NCBI GenBank assembly: GCA_964496205.1
Contig: CAZBXV010000026.1
Location: forward strand, 1 to 28,948
DNA length: 28,948 nt
DNA from: CAYLHS01 sp964496205
GTDB lineage: Bacteria > Actinomycetota > Acidimicrobiia > Spongiisociales > UBA4744
Direction: 5' to 3'
The notes beneath the pieces were generated by a model, which saw only the letters and a list, made by a program, of their open reading frames with translations, had not been told where the DNA came from and ran no database searches. This document shows, piece after piece, positions 7,888-15,934 of this stretch; the stretch's first letter is position 1; each line of letters begins with the position of its first letter. Position numbers and translations under genes: made by a program.

Positions 7888-8119
7888 TGCTCGGGGCACC
7901 GACGAAAGGGTACGGGCGCTGGTGGTGTGTGGTCCAATCAATGTCTGGTGTCTGCGAGGGCACGGTGTCATCCGGCCGGGACGCAGGACGAAGGCGCACC
8001 CGTAGAGGTGCGTAGAGTTCCGGAGACCCCACCGGGGGCGTTGTGAGCCGCAGAGACCCGGCAGTCATTTGGGCGACGGACCACTAGGTGTGTGGACTGC
8101 CCAGTCGTAGGATTCCGGC
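7888..8119. other. 232-base intergenic region, no gene recognised
   Basis: No convincing ORF, tRNA or known riboswitch. One perfect hairpin is visible (CGCACC at 7995-8000, GGTGCG at 8007-8012, 6-base loop) without a T-run. The right end carries the promoter of the gene at 8120. A structured RNA is possible but I cannot support it. Confidence 0.5.
8108..8113 (+). promoter_or_regulatory. Leaderless promoter -10 box (TAGGAT)
   Basis: TAGGAT, then 6 bases (TCCGGC), then ATG 8120. No ribosome binding site is present. Confidence 0.6.
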
Positions 8120-8557
8120 ATGGCTATCACCCTGGGTGGCGACGAGTGGCGCGTTGTCACGGGCTGGGTTTCGCTGGGTGCGGCAATGCTCGTGACGATC
8201 GGGTCATTCGTGCTGCTTCACCAGATCCGGTCGGCCGGGCACAGGGAGAGGCCACGGCCACACGACGTCAGGGTTGTCCCCCTGATGACCCTCCCCGGCT
8301 TTGCCACGGCGCTGCTATTGCTGGTCGTGGGCTCCGGTCATCTTGGATGGTTCGGCCCAGCTTCCTCCAAGATCGCCGACGTCACATTCGGGGGCTGGTG
8401 GTTCGCGAACGCCATCGTCCTCGGTGAGGGGGCATGGAGTCGTCTCGAAGAACGCCGCGTATGGTCGGGGGTCGCCTTGACACTCGTGACGGCGATGGTC
8501 ATCGCAGCTGGCCTTTGGTTCGCCCGCGAGCCACTGGAGGCACTACTCCCTTTGTGA
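8120..8557 (+). CDS. Small multi-pass membrane protein, unknown function
   Basis: The predicted protein has 145 residues with about four hydrophobic segments: roughly 14-34, 54-73, 86-102 (weaker, Trp/Gly rich) and 116-134. A basic loop rich in Arg and His (HRERPRPHDVR) lies between the first two. I do not recognise a family. The start is supported by a TAnnnT box 6 bases upstream. Its stop codon is one base from the stop of the convergent aminotransferase gene, so the two transcripts must overlap or terminate inside coding sequence. Confidence 0.7.
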   Translation: MAITLGGDEWRVVTGWVSLGAAMLVTIGSFVLLHQIRSAGHRERPRPHDVRVVPLMTLPGFATALLLLVVGSGHLGWFGPASSKIADVTFGGWWFANAIVLGEGAWSRLEERRVWSGVALTLVTAMVIAAGLWFAREPLEALLPL

Positions 8558-8558
8558 G

Positions 8559-9662
8559 CTACCTCAGTGCATCGAGCGCCTGGATCAACCGAAGGGCATG
8601 ATTCCTGCGGGCGCCCAATCCCATGAGACCGATTCGCCAGGCCACACCAGCGAACTCGCCCAATCCGCCACCCACCTCGATATCGAATTCGTGGAGCAAC
8701 TCTGAGCGCAGCCGATCGTCGACACCCTTGGGAAGACGCACGGCGGTCAGCTGCGGCAACCGGTAGCCGTCCTCGGCGATCATCTCGAATTCGCGTTCCA
8801 AGAGCGCGTTGCGAAGGAAGCGTCCCGCATCATGGTGACGAGCCCATCGGGCATCAAGGCCCTCGCGCAATACCAGGCGGAGCCCCTCGTGGAGGCCGTA
8901 TACCATCGAGATCGGGGCCGTGTGGTGGTAGGCGCGCCGATGCTCGACGTCTTCCCAGTACGAACGCAACAGCCTGGCGTCGAGGTACCACGACTGGACC
9001 GGTGTTCCCCGTGTCTCCAGCTTCCATTCGGCACGCGACGAGAACGTGATAGGCGCCAGGCCGGGAGGCACGCTCAGACACTTCTGAGTGCCGGAGAAGC
9101 AGACGTCGATGCCCCACGAGTCGACGTCCACCTCAATGCCGCCGAGGGATGTGACGGCGTCTACGACCAGGATCGGATCGTCACCGATCGCCCTGCGGAT
9201 CTCTTCGACCGGCTGCCGCATTCCCGTCGAGGTTTCCGCGTGGACGATCGCGACGATCTTGGCGCCGCGCTTCTTCACGGCTTCGGCGAGCTTCTCGGTC
9301 GGGACCGGTGAACCCCACGGGGCCGGCACCTCGGTGATGATGCCTCCTGCACGGCGGGCCATCTCCGCGAGACGTGCTCCGAAGACGCCGGCGACGCCCA
9401 CGACCACGCGATCGCCCGGATCGATCATGTTGACCAACGCAGCCTCCGCCCCCGCCGATCCCGTCCCGGAGACGGGGAACGTCAGCCGGTTGGTGGTCTG
9501 GAACACCTCGCGGAGTGCAGCGGAGGTCTCGTCCATGATCGTGATGAACGCCGGGTCGAGGTGGCCCAGCACGGGCTTGGCCATTGCGGCGAGCACGGAA
9601 GGCTCGACAGGGGAGGGGCCCGGTCCCATCAGATATCGGCGCGGTGGATCGATTCGCTCCAT
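8559..9662 (-). CDS. Class V aminotransferase, alanine/serine-glyoxylate type
   Basis: The protein has 367 residues, the usual size for the alanine-glyoxylate/serine-pyruvate aminotransferase group, which uses PLP. Seen are the N-terminal YLMGPGPSPVEP, VSGTGSAGAEAAL for phosphate binding, VVDAVTSLGG with the Asp that contacts the PLP ring, and the PLP lysine Lys194 in CFSGTQKCLSVPPG. It is divergent from glcDEF, which makes glyoxylate from glycolate. Conversion of glyoxylate to glycine is therefore the likely role. An ureidoglycine-glyoxylate (PucG-like) activity is an alternative, but no purine-degradation genes are nearby. The ATG at 9662 follows a TAACGT box by 6 bases. An inverted repeat in the shared promoter suggests joint control with glcD. 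Confidence 0.9.
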   Translation of the reverse strand: MERIDPPRRYLMGPGPSPVEPSVLAAMAKPVLGHLDPAFITIMDETSAALREVFQTTNRLTFPVSGTGSAGAEAALVNMIDPGDRVVVGVAGVFGARLAEMARRAGGIITEVPAPWGSPVPTEKLAEAVKKRGAKIVAIVHAETSTGMRQPVEEIRRAIGDDPILVVDAVTSLGGIEVDVDSWGIDVCFSGTQKCLSVPPGLAPITFSSRAEWKLETRGTPVQSWYLDARLLRSYWEDVEHRRAYHHTAPISMVYGLHEGLRLVLREGLDARWARHHDAGRFLRNALLEREFEMIAEDGYRLPQLTAVRLPKGVDDRLRSELLHEFDIEVGGGLGEFAGVAWRIGLMGLGARRNHALRLIQALDALR

Positions 9663-9668
9663 GCGGCA

Positions 9669-9674
9669 ACGTTA
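9669..9674 (-). promoter_or_regulatory. Leaderless promoter -10 box (TAACGT) of the class V aminotransferase
   Basis: On the minus strand TAACGT is followed by TGCCGC and the ATG at 9662. The -35 region would fall on the left arm of the inverted repeat at 9684-9699. Confidence 0.6.
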
Positions 9675-9683
9675 CCGTTTCTG

Positions 9684-9734
9684 CGAACCCAGGGCTGTCA
9701 GCGGTGTTTTTCGCTGTCGACAGCCCTGGGTTCG
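9684..9734. promoter_or_regulatory. 16-bp perfect inverted repeat, candidate operator between the aminotransferase and glcD
   Basis: The left arm CGAACCCAGGGCTGTC (9684-9699) is the exact reverse complement of 9719-9734, with a 19-base spacer. Nested in it is a 12-bp palindrome GCTGTCGACAGC (9713-9724) and a short CAGCG/CGCTG pair. The left arm covers the -35 zone of the aminotransferase promoter, and the right arm sits just upstream of the -35 zone of glcD. Between divergent genes a terminator is unlikely, so a regulator site (for example a GntR/GlcC-type factor) is the best reading. The regulator is not in the window. Confidence 0.6.
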
Positions 9735-9759
9735 GGGGATTGGGGCGCTTTCGACGGTC

Positions 9760-9765
9760 TACCCT
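9760..9765 (+). promoter_or_regulatory. Leaderless promoter -10 box (TACCCT) of glcD
   Basis: TACCCT, then TGCACC, then ATG 9772. It drives the glcDEF operon. Confidence 0.6.
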
Positions 9766-9771
9766 TGCACC

Positions 9772-11151
9772 ATGTCCCTTGTCGCGGACTTGGAAGCTGC
9801 GCTCGGCGCGCGCCAGGTGTTCTCCGATCCGTTGCGTCGCCACATCTACGGCAAGGACTCCGGGATCAAGCGTGCCGATCCGACCGTTGTCGTGCTCCCC
9901 GAGTCGACCCAAGAAGTCGTCGAGGTCGTCCGCATCGCCGCCAAACACGGATTGCCGGTCATTCCGCGCGGTGCCGGCACCGGGCTCGCGTCAGGCATCA
10001 TCCCGACAGGCCCATCGGTCATGGTCACGCTCGCCAAGATGAACCGGATCCTCGAAGTCGATCCGGTTGGCGCGACGGCGTGGGTCCAGCCCGGAGTGGT
10101 GAACGTCGATCTTTCGGCCCTCACCGCGCAGTATGGACTGCACTTCGCCCCGGACCCTTCTTCGCAGACCGTCTCGACCATCGGCGGCAACGTCGCAACC
10201 GGAGCGGGTGGCCCCCACTGCCTCGCCGAAGGCACCACCATCGGCCACGTCCTCGCTGTTGAGCTCGTCACCGGCGGGGGAGAAGTGATCACCATCGGGT
10301 CGGCGTCACCTGATCCGATCGGACTCGACCTGCGAGCTGTCGTCGTCGGCTCCGAAGGAACCCTTGGCATTGTCACGAAGGCGCTCGTGAAGCTGACCCC
10401 CAACCCGCAGGCCGTTCGGACTGCTCTCGCCGCGTTCGAGGAGATCGAAGACGCTGCTGCAGCGGTATCCGAGATCATCGCCCTCGGTATCGTGCCCGCA
10501 GCACTCGAAATGATCGACCACGAAATGGCGATCGCCATCGAGAACTTCCTTCACGCCGGCCTCCCTACCCAAGCAGGGGGACTCCTCCTCGCGGATGTTT
10601 CGGGGCATGCCGCGTCCATCGATGTCGAACTCGACGCGGTTGAACGGATCATGCGAGACAACGGAGCCTTCGAGATCCAGGTCGCGAGCGACGAGAAGGT
10701 TCGTGCAGAGCTGTGGCGCGGACGCAAGTCGGCGTTTGGCGCCGTGACACAGATGGCCCCCGACTACTACCTCCAGGACACGGCCGTTCCGAGGACACGG
10801 TTGGTTGAGGTGATAGGCAGGGTGTACGAGATAGCCAACCGTCACGGACTGAAGATGATGAACTTGTTTCACGCCGGCGATGGCAACCTGCATCCGATGA
10901 TGGCATTCGATGCCTCCCAGCCTGGAGTCCTCGAGCGTGTGGAGCGGGCGTCGGAAGAAATCCTGAGGGTGTGTGTCGACGCAGGAGGAACGCTGAGTGG
11001 AGAACACGGCATAGGACTCGAGAAACGGGATCTGATGCCGCTCATCTACAGCGAGGTCGACCTCGACGCACAGGCCCGGATCAAGGCAGCCTTCGATCCT
11101 GACAACCGTTGCAACCCCAACAAGATCCTCCCACCCGGATCCCTCCGCTGA
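9772..11151 (+). CDS. glcD: Glycolate oxidase subunit GlcD (FAD-linked)
   Basis: The protein has 459 residues, typical for GlcD. It has the PCMH-type FAD-binding domain (PVIPRGAGTGLASG, SQTVSTIGGNVATGAGGPHC, VGSEGTLGIVTKA) and the FAD-oxidase C-terminal domain (FHAGDGNLHPMM, SGEHGIGLEKRDLM, FDPDNRCNPNKILP). GlcD carries the catalytic flavin that oxidises glycolate to glyoxylate in a membrane-associated complex with GlcE and GlcF. The open frame extends far upstream through the opposite gene, but homology and the TAnnnT box place the start at ATG 9772. Its TGA shares a base with the glcE ATG (TGATG). D-lactate dehydrogenase is a related activity, but the full glcDEF set argues for glycolate. 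Confidence 0.94.
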   Translation: MSLVADLEAALGARQVFSDPLRRHIYGKDSGIKRADPTVVVLPESTQEVVEVVRIAAKHGLPVIPRGAGTGLASGIIPTGPSVMVTLAKMNRILEVDPVGATAWVQPGVVNVDLSALTAQYGLHFAPDPSSQTVSTIGGNVATGAGGPHCLAEGTTIGHVLAVELVTGGGEVITIGSASPDPIGLDLRAVVVGSEGTLGIVTKALVKLTPNPQAVRTALAAFEEIEDAAAAVSEIIALGIVPAALEMIDHEMAIAIENFLHAGLPTQAGGLLLADVSGHAASIDVELDAVERIMRDNGAFEIQVASDEKVRAELWRGRKSAFGAVTQMAPDYYLQDTAVPRTRLVEVIGRVYEIANRHGLKMMNLFHAGDGNLHPMMAFDASQPGVLERVERASEEILRVCVDAGGTLSGEHGIGLEKRDLMPLIYSEVDLDAQARIKAAFDPDNRCNPNKILPPGSLR

Positions 11152-12239
11152 TGACGTCACTCGCCATTGTCAAGAAGCGGCTCGCATCGCTCCTTTCCGA
11201 TCCTCCGGCCGGGGCACCAGGGGGCGCGTTCGTGGTTGCTCCGTCAACTGCTGCTGACACATCCGACGTACTTCGAGTGGCATCCGACCACCGGCTTCCC
11301 GTCCTGGTGTGGGGTGGTGGGAGCCACCAGGGATACGGAGGAACGGTCGAGCCGGCGATCATCCTTTCCACTCGCAATCTGGTGGGCATCGACTGGAGAC
11401 CCGACGATCTCACTGTGTCTGTCGGCGCGGGCACATCGGTTGCGGATCTCGAAGGAACGCTGGCTGAAGGCCGACAGACTGCTGTCCTCCCCGAGCAGCC
11501 GGGAGGTGCGAGCGTTGGTGGTGTCGTTGCCGGGGGTATCTCCGGCTACCGGAGGCTCCGGTATGGGCCGACTCGTGATCGTGTGCTGGGGATCACACTG
11601 GTCACAGGTGACGGCAGGATCGTGAAGGGGAGGGGTACCGTTGTCAAGAATGTTGCCGGCTATGACCTGCCCCGTCTCGCGACCGGATCGCTCGGCAGAC
11701 TGGGCGTGATCACCGAGATCACTCTGAAGCTGTGGCCGGTGCCGCCGACCGTGGTCACCGTCGATGTCGATGCTCCCGAACACCTCGAGTTCTACCGTCC
11801 ACTTGCGATCCTCGAGAACGACGGCGCGGGCACTGCCATTCTTGGTGGCCATCCTGACGCGCTTGCTGCGGACGCTCCCCTTCATCGCGAAGGTGCCTCC
11901 TGGCCCAATCCGATCACCTCACAGACACGATTCGAGGTGAGGGTTCCCGCACGGCACACGAGAGAGGCGGTCGATCGTGTCCCGATGGGATGGCCCTCGA
12001 TTGCGCAGTTCGGTGTGGGCGTGGTCGAGGTAGGAACCAACGATCCGGGCGTCGAAGCTCTGGTCGAGCTGCGACGGTGGGCGGAGTCGGTCGGTGGTTC
12101 TCTCGTGGTCGTTGCGGGGGAGCCGGGCATCGACCCGTGGGGCACCCCTCCTCCATCTGTCCACATCCAGCGCAGGATCGTCGAGGCGTTCGATCCCGCA
12201 GGCATCATGTCACCGGGCATCCTTCCAGGAGGGCTCTGA
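11151..12239 (+). CDS. glcE: Glycolate oxidase subunit GlcE (FAD-binding)
   Basis: The protein has 362 residues, matching GlcE. The N-terminal FAD-binding half contains LPVLVWGGGSHQGYGG, TVSVGAGTSVADLEGTL, PGGASVGGVVAGGISG and GRGTVVKNVAGYDLPRLATGSLGRLGVIT, the last being a GlcE hallmark. It lacks the large catalytic C-terminal domain of GlcD, as expected. The start ATG 11151 overlaps the glcD stop by one base (TGATG); its own stop overlaps the glcF ATG in the same way. Both junctions imply translational coupling and an obligate complex. Confidence 0.93.
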   Translation: MTSLAIVKKRLASLLSDPPAGAPGGAFVVAPSTAADTSDVLRVASDHRLPVLVWGGGSHQGYGGTVEPAIILSTRNLVGIDWRPDDLTVSVGAGTSVADLEGTLAEGRQTAVLPEQPGGASVGGVVAGGISGYRRLRYGPTRDRVLGITLVTGDGRIVKGRGTVVKNVAGYDLPRLATGSLGRLGVITEITLKLWPVPPTVVTVDVDAPEHLEFYRPLAILENDGAGTAILGGHPDALAADAPLHREGASWPNPITSQTRFEVRVPARHTREAVDRVPMGWPSIAQFGVGVVEVGTNDPGVEALVELRRWAESVGGSLVVVAGEPGIDPWGTPPPSVHIQRRIVEAFDPAGIMSPGILPGGL

Positions 12240-13432
12240 TGACCTGGATCACCAGCGAGGCGCCGGGACCCATCGACCTGTCACGATGTGTTTCTTGTGG
12301 CCTGTGCCTCGCCGTCTGTCCTACGTACCAGCTGACCACCGACGAGTCGGCGTCGCCGAGGGGACGTTTGTCGGCGATGGCCGCCGTCGGCGACGGGACC
12401 CTCCCGATGGATGGTGGGTTCGAGGAGGTCATGGAGTTCTGTCTCCAGTGTCGAGCCTGCGAAGCGATCTGTCCGGCGCTCGTGCCGTTTGGGCGGATGA
12501 TGGAAGGAGTCCGTGCCGAGCTGGAGGTTCAGCGTCCTTCGATCAGGAAGCGTGCTCGCGATGTTGCCCTTGGCAAGTTGGTCGCGAAACCGGGGCTGAT
12601 CTCTATCGGGGTTCGAACGGCACGGGCGGCCAAGAGGCTCGGTGTCAGCTTGCCGGGAATGCTCGACGGGTTGCGAGACACGCACCGTGAAGATCTGCGG
12701 GGACGAGAGTTTCCGGCGATAGGAACAGAGCGAGGCGTCGTCGGCCTCCTGCTCGGTTGTGTGATGGAATCGTCATCGTCCGAGGTCCACGTCGCAACGA
12801 TCGAGGTACTCCGTCGGGCCGGGTACCGGGTAGCGACCCCCGAATCGCAGACATGCTGTGGAGCGCTCGCTGCTCATGAGGGCGCGGCGATCGAGGCCCA
12901 CCGGCTGGCCTTCAGGAATGTGGCTGCGTTTTCTGAAGTCGATTTCGTCGTAGCGGATGCGGCCGGATGTAGTGCCCACCTGAAGGAGTACGACAGGTGG
13001 GCATCTGGGTCGATGTTGGAAGCACGTGACGTGACCGAGGTGGTCGCCGAGGCGATCGAGAACGGTGATCTGCCGGTGTCGACCGTGTCGAGAGGTCCCG
13101 TTGTCGTGCAGGATCCCTGCCATCTGCGGCATGCCCAACGCATCACCGACCAACCGAGGACGATCCTCCGCGCTGCTGGCTACGACCTCGTGGAACTCGA
13201 CGACCAGGGCCTGTGCTGTGGAGCGGCAGGGGCCTGGGGTGCGCTGAATCTCGAGGCGTCGCGGGCATTGGGAGATCGCAAGGCAGATCTCGTTCGACGG
13301 GCGGCTTCGACGGTTGTAGCGTCGGCGAACGTCGGCTGCGAGATGCAGCTTCGTGCTCACCTGGATGATTGGTACCGGGTCCTTCACCCTGTCGAGTTGT
13401 ATTGGCAAGCGCTGGTCGAGGACGAGAAGTAG
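12239..13432 (+). CDS. glcF: Glycolate oxidase iron-sulfur subunit GlcF
   Basis: The protein has 397 residues. Two [4Fe-4S] motifs are seen: Cys17, Cys20, Cys23, Cys27 (CVSCGLCLAVCP) and Cys68, Cys71, Cys74, Cys78 (CLQCRACEAICP). Two CCG-type cysteine domains follow, with CCGALAAHEG near residues 206-215 and CCGAAGAWG near 326. GlcF would pass electrons from the GlcD flavin to the quinone pool. The start ATG 12239 overlaps the glcE stop. It is the last gene of the operon; a new candidate promoter (TACGTT, 13437-13442) follows directly after its TAG. Confidence 0.94.
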   Translation: MTWITSEAPGPIDLSRCVSCGLCLAVCPTYQLTTDESASPRGRLSAMAAVGDGTLPMDGGFEEVMEFCLQCRACEAICPALVPFGRMMEGVRAELEVQRPSIRKRARDVALGKLVAKPGLISIGVRTARAAKRLGVSLPGMLDGLRDTHREDLRGREFPAIGTERGVVGLLLGCVMESSSSEVHVATIEVLRRAGYRVATPESQTCCGALAAHEGAAIEAHRLAFRNVAAFSEVDFVVADAAGCSAHLKEYDRWASGSMLEARDVTEVVAEAIENGDLPVSTVSRGPVVVQDPCHLRHAQRITDQPRTILRAAGYDLVELDDQGLCCGAAGAWGALNLEASRALGDRKADLVRRAASTVVASANVGCEMQLRAHLDDWYRVLHPVELYWQALVEDEK

Positions 13433-13436
13433 GCTG

Positions 13437-13442
13437 TACGTT
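13437..13442 (+). promoter_or_regulatory. Candidate -10 box (TACGTT) for the membrane protein gene at 13455
   Basis: TACGTT is followed by GGAGGG at 13445-13450 and the GTG at 13455. The transcript would begin at or just before the ribosome binding site, so the regulatory reading is uncertain. Confidence 0.3.
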
Positions 13443-13454
13443 CCGGAGGGATGG

Positions 13455-14054
13455 GTGCACGAATTCGACACCGCAACGGTTCACATGAGCCCTGCTCGGC
13501 GGCGGCTCCGTCTCTTCCTGCGTGTCCTCGGGACAACCTACGACGTCGGTTTGATGGTCACAGGCAGCGCCCTCGTCGCCTTTGCCGTCGTGATCCTCCT
13601 CGACGGTTTCGATGTCGTGAACCTGGGTCTGACGACAAGCACCGGGAGCATGCTCGGATCAAGCCTGGTGATCGCGGTGTTTGGAGCGTTCGGTATCGGT
13701 GTCGCTGTGGAGGGCCCGGTTCGTGAGTTGAGGGAGCTGTCGGCCGATGAGATCGAGCTGGCAGTCGCACGGGCAATCGCTCTGGTGATCAGCGGTCTCG
13801 TCTTGCTGATCGTGGGCCGAGTCGGTCTGTCATATGTCGCCGATCTTCCCGGCGTGTTCGAAACCTCTCTCCAGGTCATCGTCGCCGCCGGTATCGCCGG
13901 CTTCACCTGGACGCTGATTGTTGGCCTTGTGGCGCTCTGGGGAGTGCGACGGATGTTTGCCGACAGGGTATGGCTCGATCAGATCGAGCTGCCGCTGCTC
14001 TACCTCGTGTGGGCGTTGGGCCTTGCGATCGTGTTCGGCATGGTCACGGGCTGA
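13455..14054 (+). CDS. Multi-pass membrane protein, unknown function
   Basis: The predicted protein has 199 residues from GTG 13455, or 189 from ATG 13485. Five hydrophobic segments are visible, beginning with VGLMVTGSALVAFAVVILL and ending with LLYLVWALGLAIVFGMV at the very C-terminus. An amphipathic stretch rich in Glu (RELRELSADEIELAV) separates segments two and three. GTG 13455 has GGAGGG four bases upstream and is preferred. I do not recognise a family. The 3' end overlaps the convergent aminotransferase gene by 11 bases. Confidence 0.7.
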   Translation: MHEFDTATVHMSPARRRLRLFLRVLGTTYDVGLMVTGSALVAFAVVILLDGFDVVNLGLTTSTGSMLGSSLVIAVFGAFGIGVAVEGPVRELRELSADEIELAVARAIALVISGLVLLIVGRVGLSYVADLPGVFETSLQVIVAAGIAGFTWTLIVGLVALWGVRRMFADRVWLDQIELPLLYLVWALGLAIVFGMVTG

Positions 14055-15222
14055 GTTTCTGCATCCGCTCCAACGCACGTTCGATCGTTGCTTCGTCCTT
14101 GCAGAACGCGAAGCGGACGAGTGATACGCCGTCCTTGCGATCGTGGAAGAAGGCACTCGGAGGAATGACCGCTACACCGACTTCGGTTGCCATGTACCGG
14201 GCGAACGCCACATCGTCCGTGAATCCGAAATGCGTGTGGTCTGCGAGAACGAAGTAGGTGCCTTCAGGGGTGTAGACCTCGAATCCGAGTTCGGTCAGCC
14301 CATGGACGAGCAGGTCGCGCCGTCGTCGGTACGCGTCGACGAGGCTCTCGTAGAACGATGGTGGTGCGGCGAGTGCCGCCGCAGCACCGTGCTGGAGGGG
14401 TGTTGCCGTCGCGAACGTCACGAACTGGTGGGCTGCTCGAATCCCTCTCGTGAGCCGTTCCGGCCCAATGGCCCATCCGATCTTCCACCCGGTCATCGAG
14501 AACGTCTTGCCGAGCGAGGACAGGGTCAGCGTTCGTTCCCACATCCCGTCGAGTTGGGCCAGCGATATGTGTGTCCCGTCGAACACGAGATCCTCGTAGA
14601 CCTCGTCTGTGATGGCGATCGCGTCGTACTCCTTGCAGAATGCGGCGACGAGTTCGAGTTCGTCCCGGGAGAACACCCGGCCGGTTGGGTTGTGGGGCGT
14701 GTTGAGGAGGATGGCCTTGGTGTTTGGACCGAACACCGAACGCAGGTGTTCTTCGTCGATGGAGAATCGTGGAGGAGTCAACGTGAGAAAATGAGGCGTC
14801 GCTCCGGCGAGTGCGACGTCGGCGGGGTACGAGTCGTAGAACGGTTCGATGATCACAACCTCGTCTTCTGGGTCGATCAGGCCCAGAAACGACGAGGCCA
14901 GCGCTTCTGTGCAGCCCGATGTCACGGTGACATGGGCGTTCGGGTCTACGTCGATGCCTGTCCGTGCTGTGAACCGATCGGCGATCGCCCTGCGGAGGCG
15001 GGCGACTCCCGAGAGGGGCGCGTACTGGTTCTTTCCGGTTCGCATTGCCTCGACCGCAGCATCCTTGATGAAGTCGGGGCCGTCGAAATTGGGGAATCCT
15101 TGGCCGAGGTTGACCGCATCGCGCTCGATGGCGAGGCGGCTCATCTCGGCGAACACCGTCTGACCGAAGGCGTCGAGGCGGCGGGCGGTGCTGTGATCCG
15201 ATTGTGAGTTCTGTGCGGGCAT
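14044..15222 (-). CDS. Class I/II PLP aminotransferase (kynurenine/glutamine/methionine aminotransferase-like)
   Basis: The protein has 392 residues and belongs to fold-type I aminotransferases. Seen are NLGQGFPNFDGPDFIKDAA, QYAPLSGVARLRRAIADRF, TSGCTEAL, NTPHNPTGRVF, ITDEVYEDLVFDG, and the PLP lysine Lys239 in SSLGKTFSMTGWKIGW. GQGFPNF and QYAP are typical of the group containing kynurenine aminotransferase/glutamine transaminase K and bacterial methionine aminotransferase YbdL. The substrate is likely a large hydrophobic or sulfur amino acid, but this is not decided by sequence. The start ATG 15222 has AGAGGA upstream and matches the family; longer upstream reading lacks homology. It is divergent from the methyltransferase, 17 bases away. 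Confidence 0.88.
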   Translation of the reverse strand: MPAQNSQSDHSTARRLDAFGQTVFAEMSRLAIERDAVNLGQGFPNFDGPDFIKDAAVEAMRTGKNQYAPLSGVARLRRAIADRFTARTGIDVDPNAHVTVTSGCTEALASSFLGLIDPEDEVVIIEPFYDSYPADVALAGATPHFLTLTPPRFSIDEEHLRSVFGPNTKAILLNTPHNPTGRVFSRDELELVAAFCKEYDAIAITDEVYEDLVFDGTHISLAQLDGMWERTLTLSSLGKTFSMTGWKIGWAIGPERLTRGIRAAHQFVTFATATPLQHGAAAALAAPPSFYESLVDAYRRRRDLLVHGLTELGFEVYTPEGTYFVLADHTHFGFTDDVAFARYMATEVGVAVIPPSAFFHDRKDGVSLVRFAFCKDEATIERALERMQKLSP

Positions 15223-15239
15223 GGTTTCCTCTACGGGAC

Positions 15240-15809
15240 ATGAAAGCACGACCCGATCCTCGTGAGTACTGGAATCAGAGATACAGAGACGGGTGGCGGC
15301 GCGATCCGAGTTCGCACCTGTTGTCGGTCGCCCAGTGGATCCCGGTCGCGGGGAAAGCACTCGATGTCGCCGGTGGGAACGGCCGCAACGCGTTGTGGTT
15401 GGCATCTCGAGGTCTGGACACGACGGTTGTCGACGTGTCGGACGAAGCGCTGTCGCTCGCCGAGACCGAAGCTCGGGAAAGGGGGGTACCGCTGACGTGC
15501 GTCCGCGTGGACCTCAGGTCTGCACCACTGCCCGGCGGACCGTGGGATGTGATCCTTTGCTCGCACTTTCTGCGGAGGGACTTGTTCACACCGATGATCG
15601 ATTCCCTGTCAGACGGCGGCGTCCTCGTGTGCGCCATCGCAACTGCACGGAATCTCGAACGTCACCCGCGACCACCGCGGGAGTTCGTTCTCGATGAAGG
15701 AGAGTTGCCGCGACTCGTGGAGGGGCTGGTGGTCGAGGAGTACGAAGAGGGCTGGTTCGATGACCACCACGAGGCGAGAATCGTCGCGAGGCGAATGTCT
15801 TGCAGCTGA
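15240..15809 (+). CDS. Class I SAM-dependent methyltransferase (TehB-like)
   Basis: The protein has 189 residues from ATG 15240 (an in-frame GTG at 15204 would add 12 residues). The start MKARPDPREYWNQRYRDGW is typical for small methyltransferases. Motif I is ALDVAGGNGRNALWLASRG, the acidic end of strand two is VVDVSDEALSLAE, and strand four is WDVILCSHFLRRDLF. The group includes TehB-like enzymes that methylate small molecules such as tellurite or thiopurines; the real substrate is unknown. The promoter must overlap the divergent aminotransferase start. It is followed by an intergenic repeat. Confidence 0.8.
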   Translation: MKARPDPREYWNQRYRDGWRRDPSSHLLSVAQWIPVAGKALDVAGGNGRNALWLASRGLDTTVVDVSDEALSLAETEARERGVPLTCVRVDLRSAPLPGGPWDVILCSHFLRRDLFTPMIDSLSDGGVLVCAIATARNLERHPRPPREFVLDEGELPRLVEGLVVEEYEEGWFDDHHEARIVARRMSCS

Positions 15810-15819
15810 CTTCCTTGTC

Positions 15820-15917
15820 TCCCCCCAGCGAGACCGAGTGATCCCCTCCCCTCGCGAGGCGAGGGAACACGTTCAGCCCTGCGGCTTCGACGGGGGAGGG
15901 AACAGTGCCCACCAACG
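15820..15917. repeat. Dispersed intergenic repeat, copy A
   Basis: This G/C-rich stretch lies between two convergent genes and shares its framework with 17199-17283: both begin TCCCCCCAG, both have GGGAA in the middle and a GGGGG run near the end, and both finish with GTGCCCACCAA and GG shortly after. It includes a hairpin CCCTCG/CGAGGG (15849-15854 and 15860-15865). No T-run follows, so termination is doubtful. Confidence 0.5.
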
Positions 15918-15934
15918 GAACTCTGCGGAGCAGG

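Noticed and set aside
9088..9771. Upstream extension of the glcD frame.
   Set aside because: It is antisense to the aminotransferase; GlcD homology and the TACCCT box mark ATG 9772.
15849..15865. CCCTCG/CGAGGG hairpin as a bidirectional terminator between convergent genes.
   Set aside because: Stem only 6 bp and no T-run on either side.
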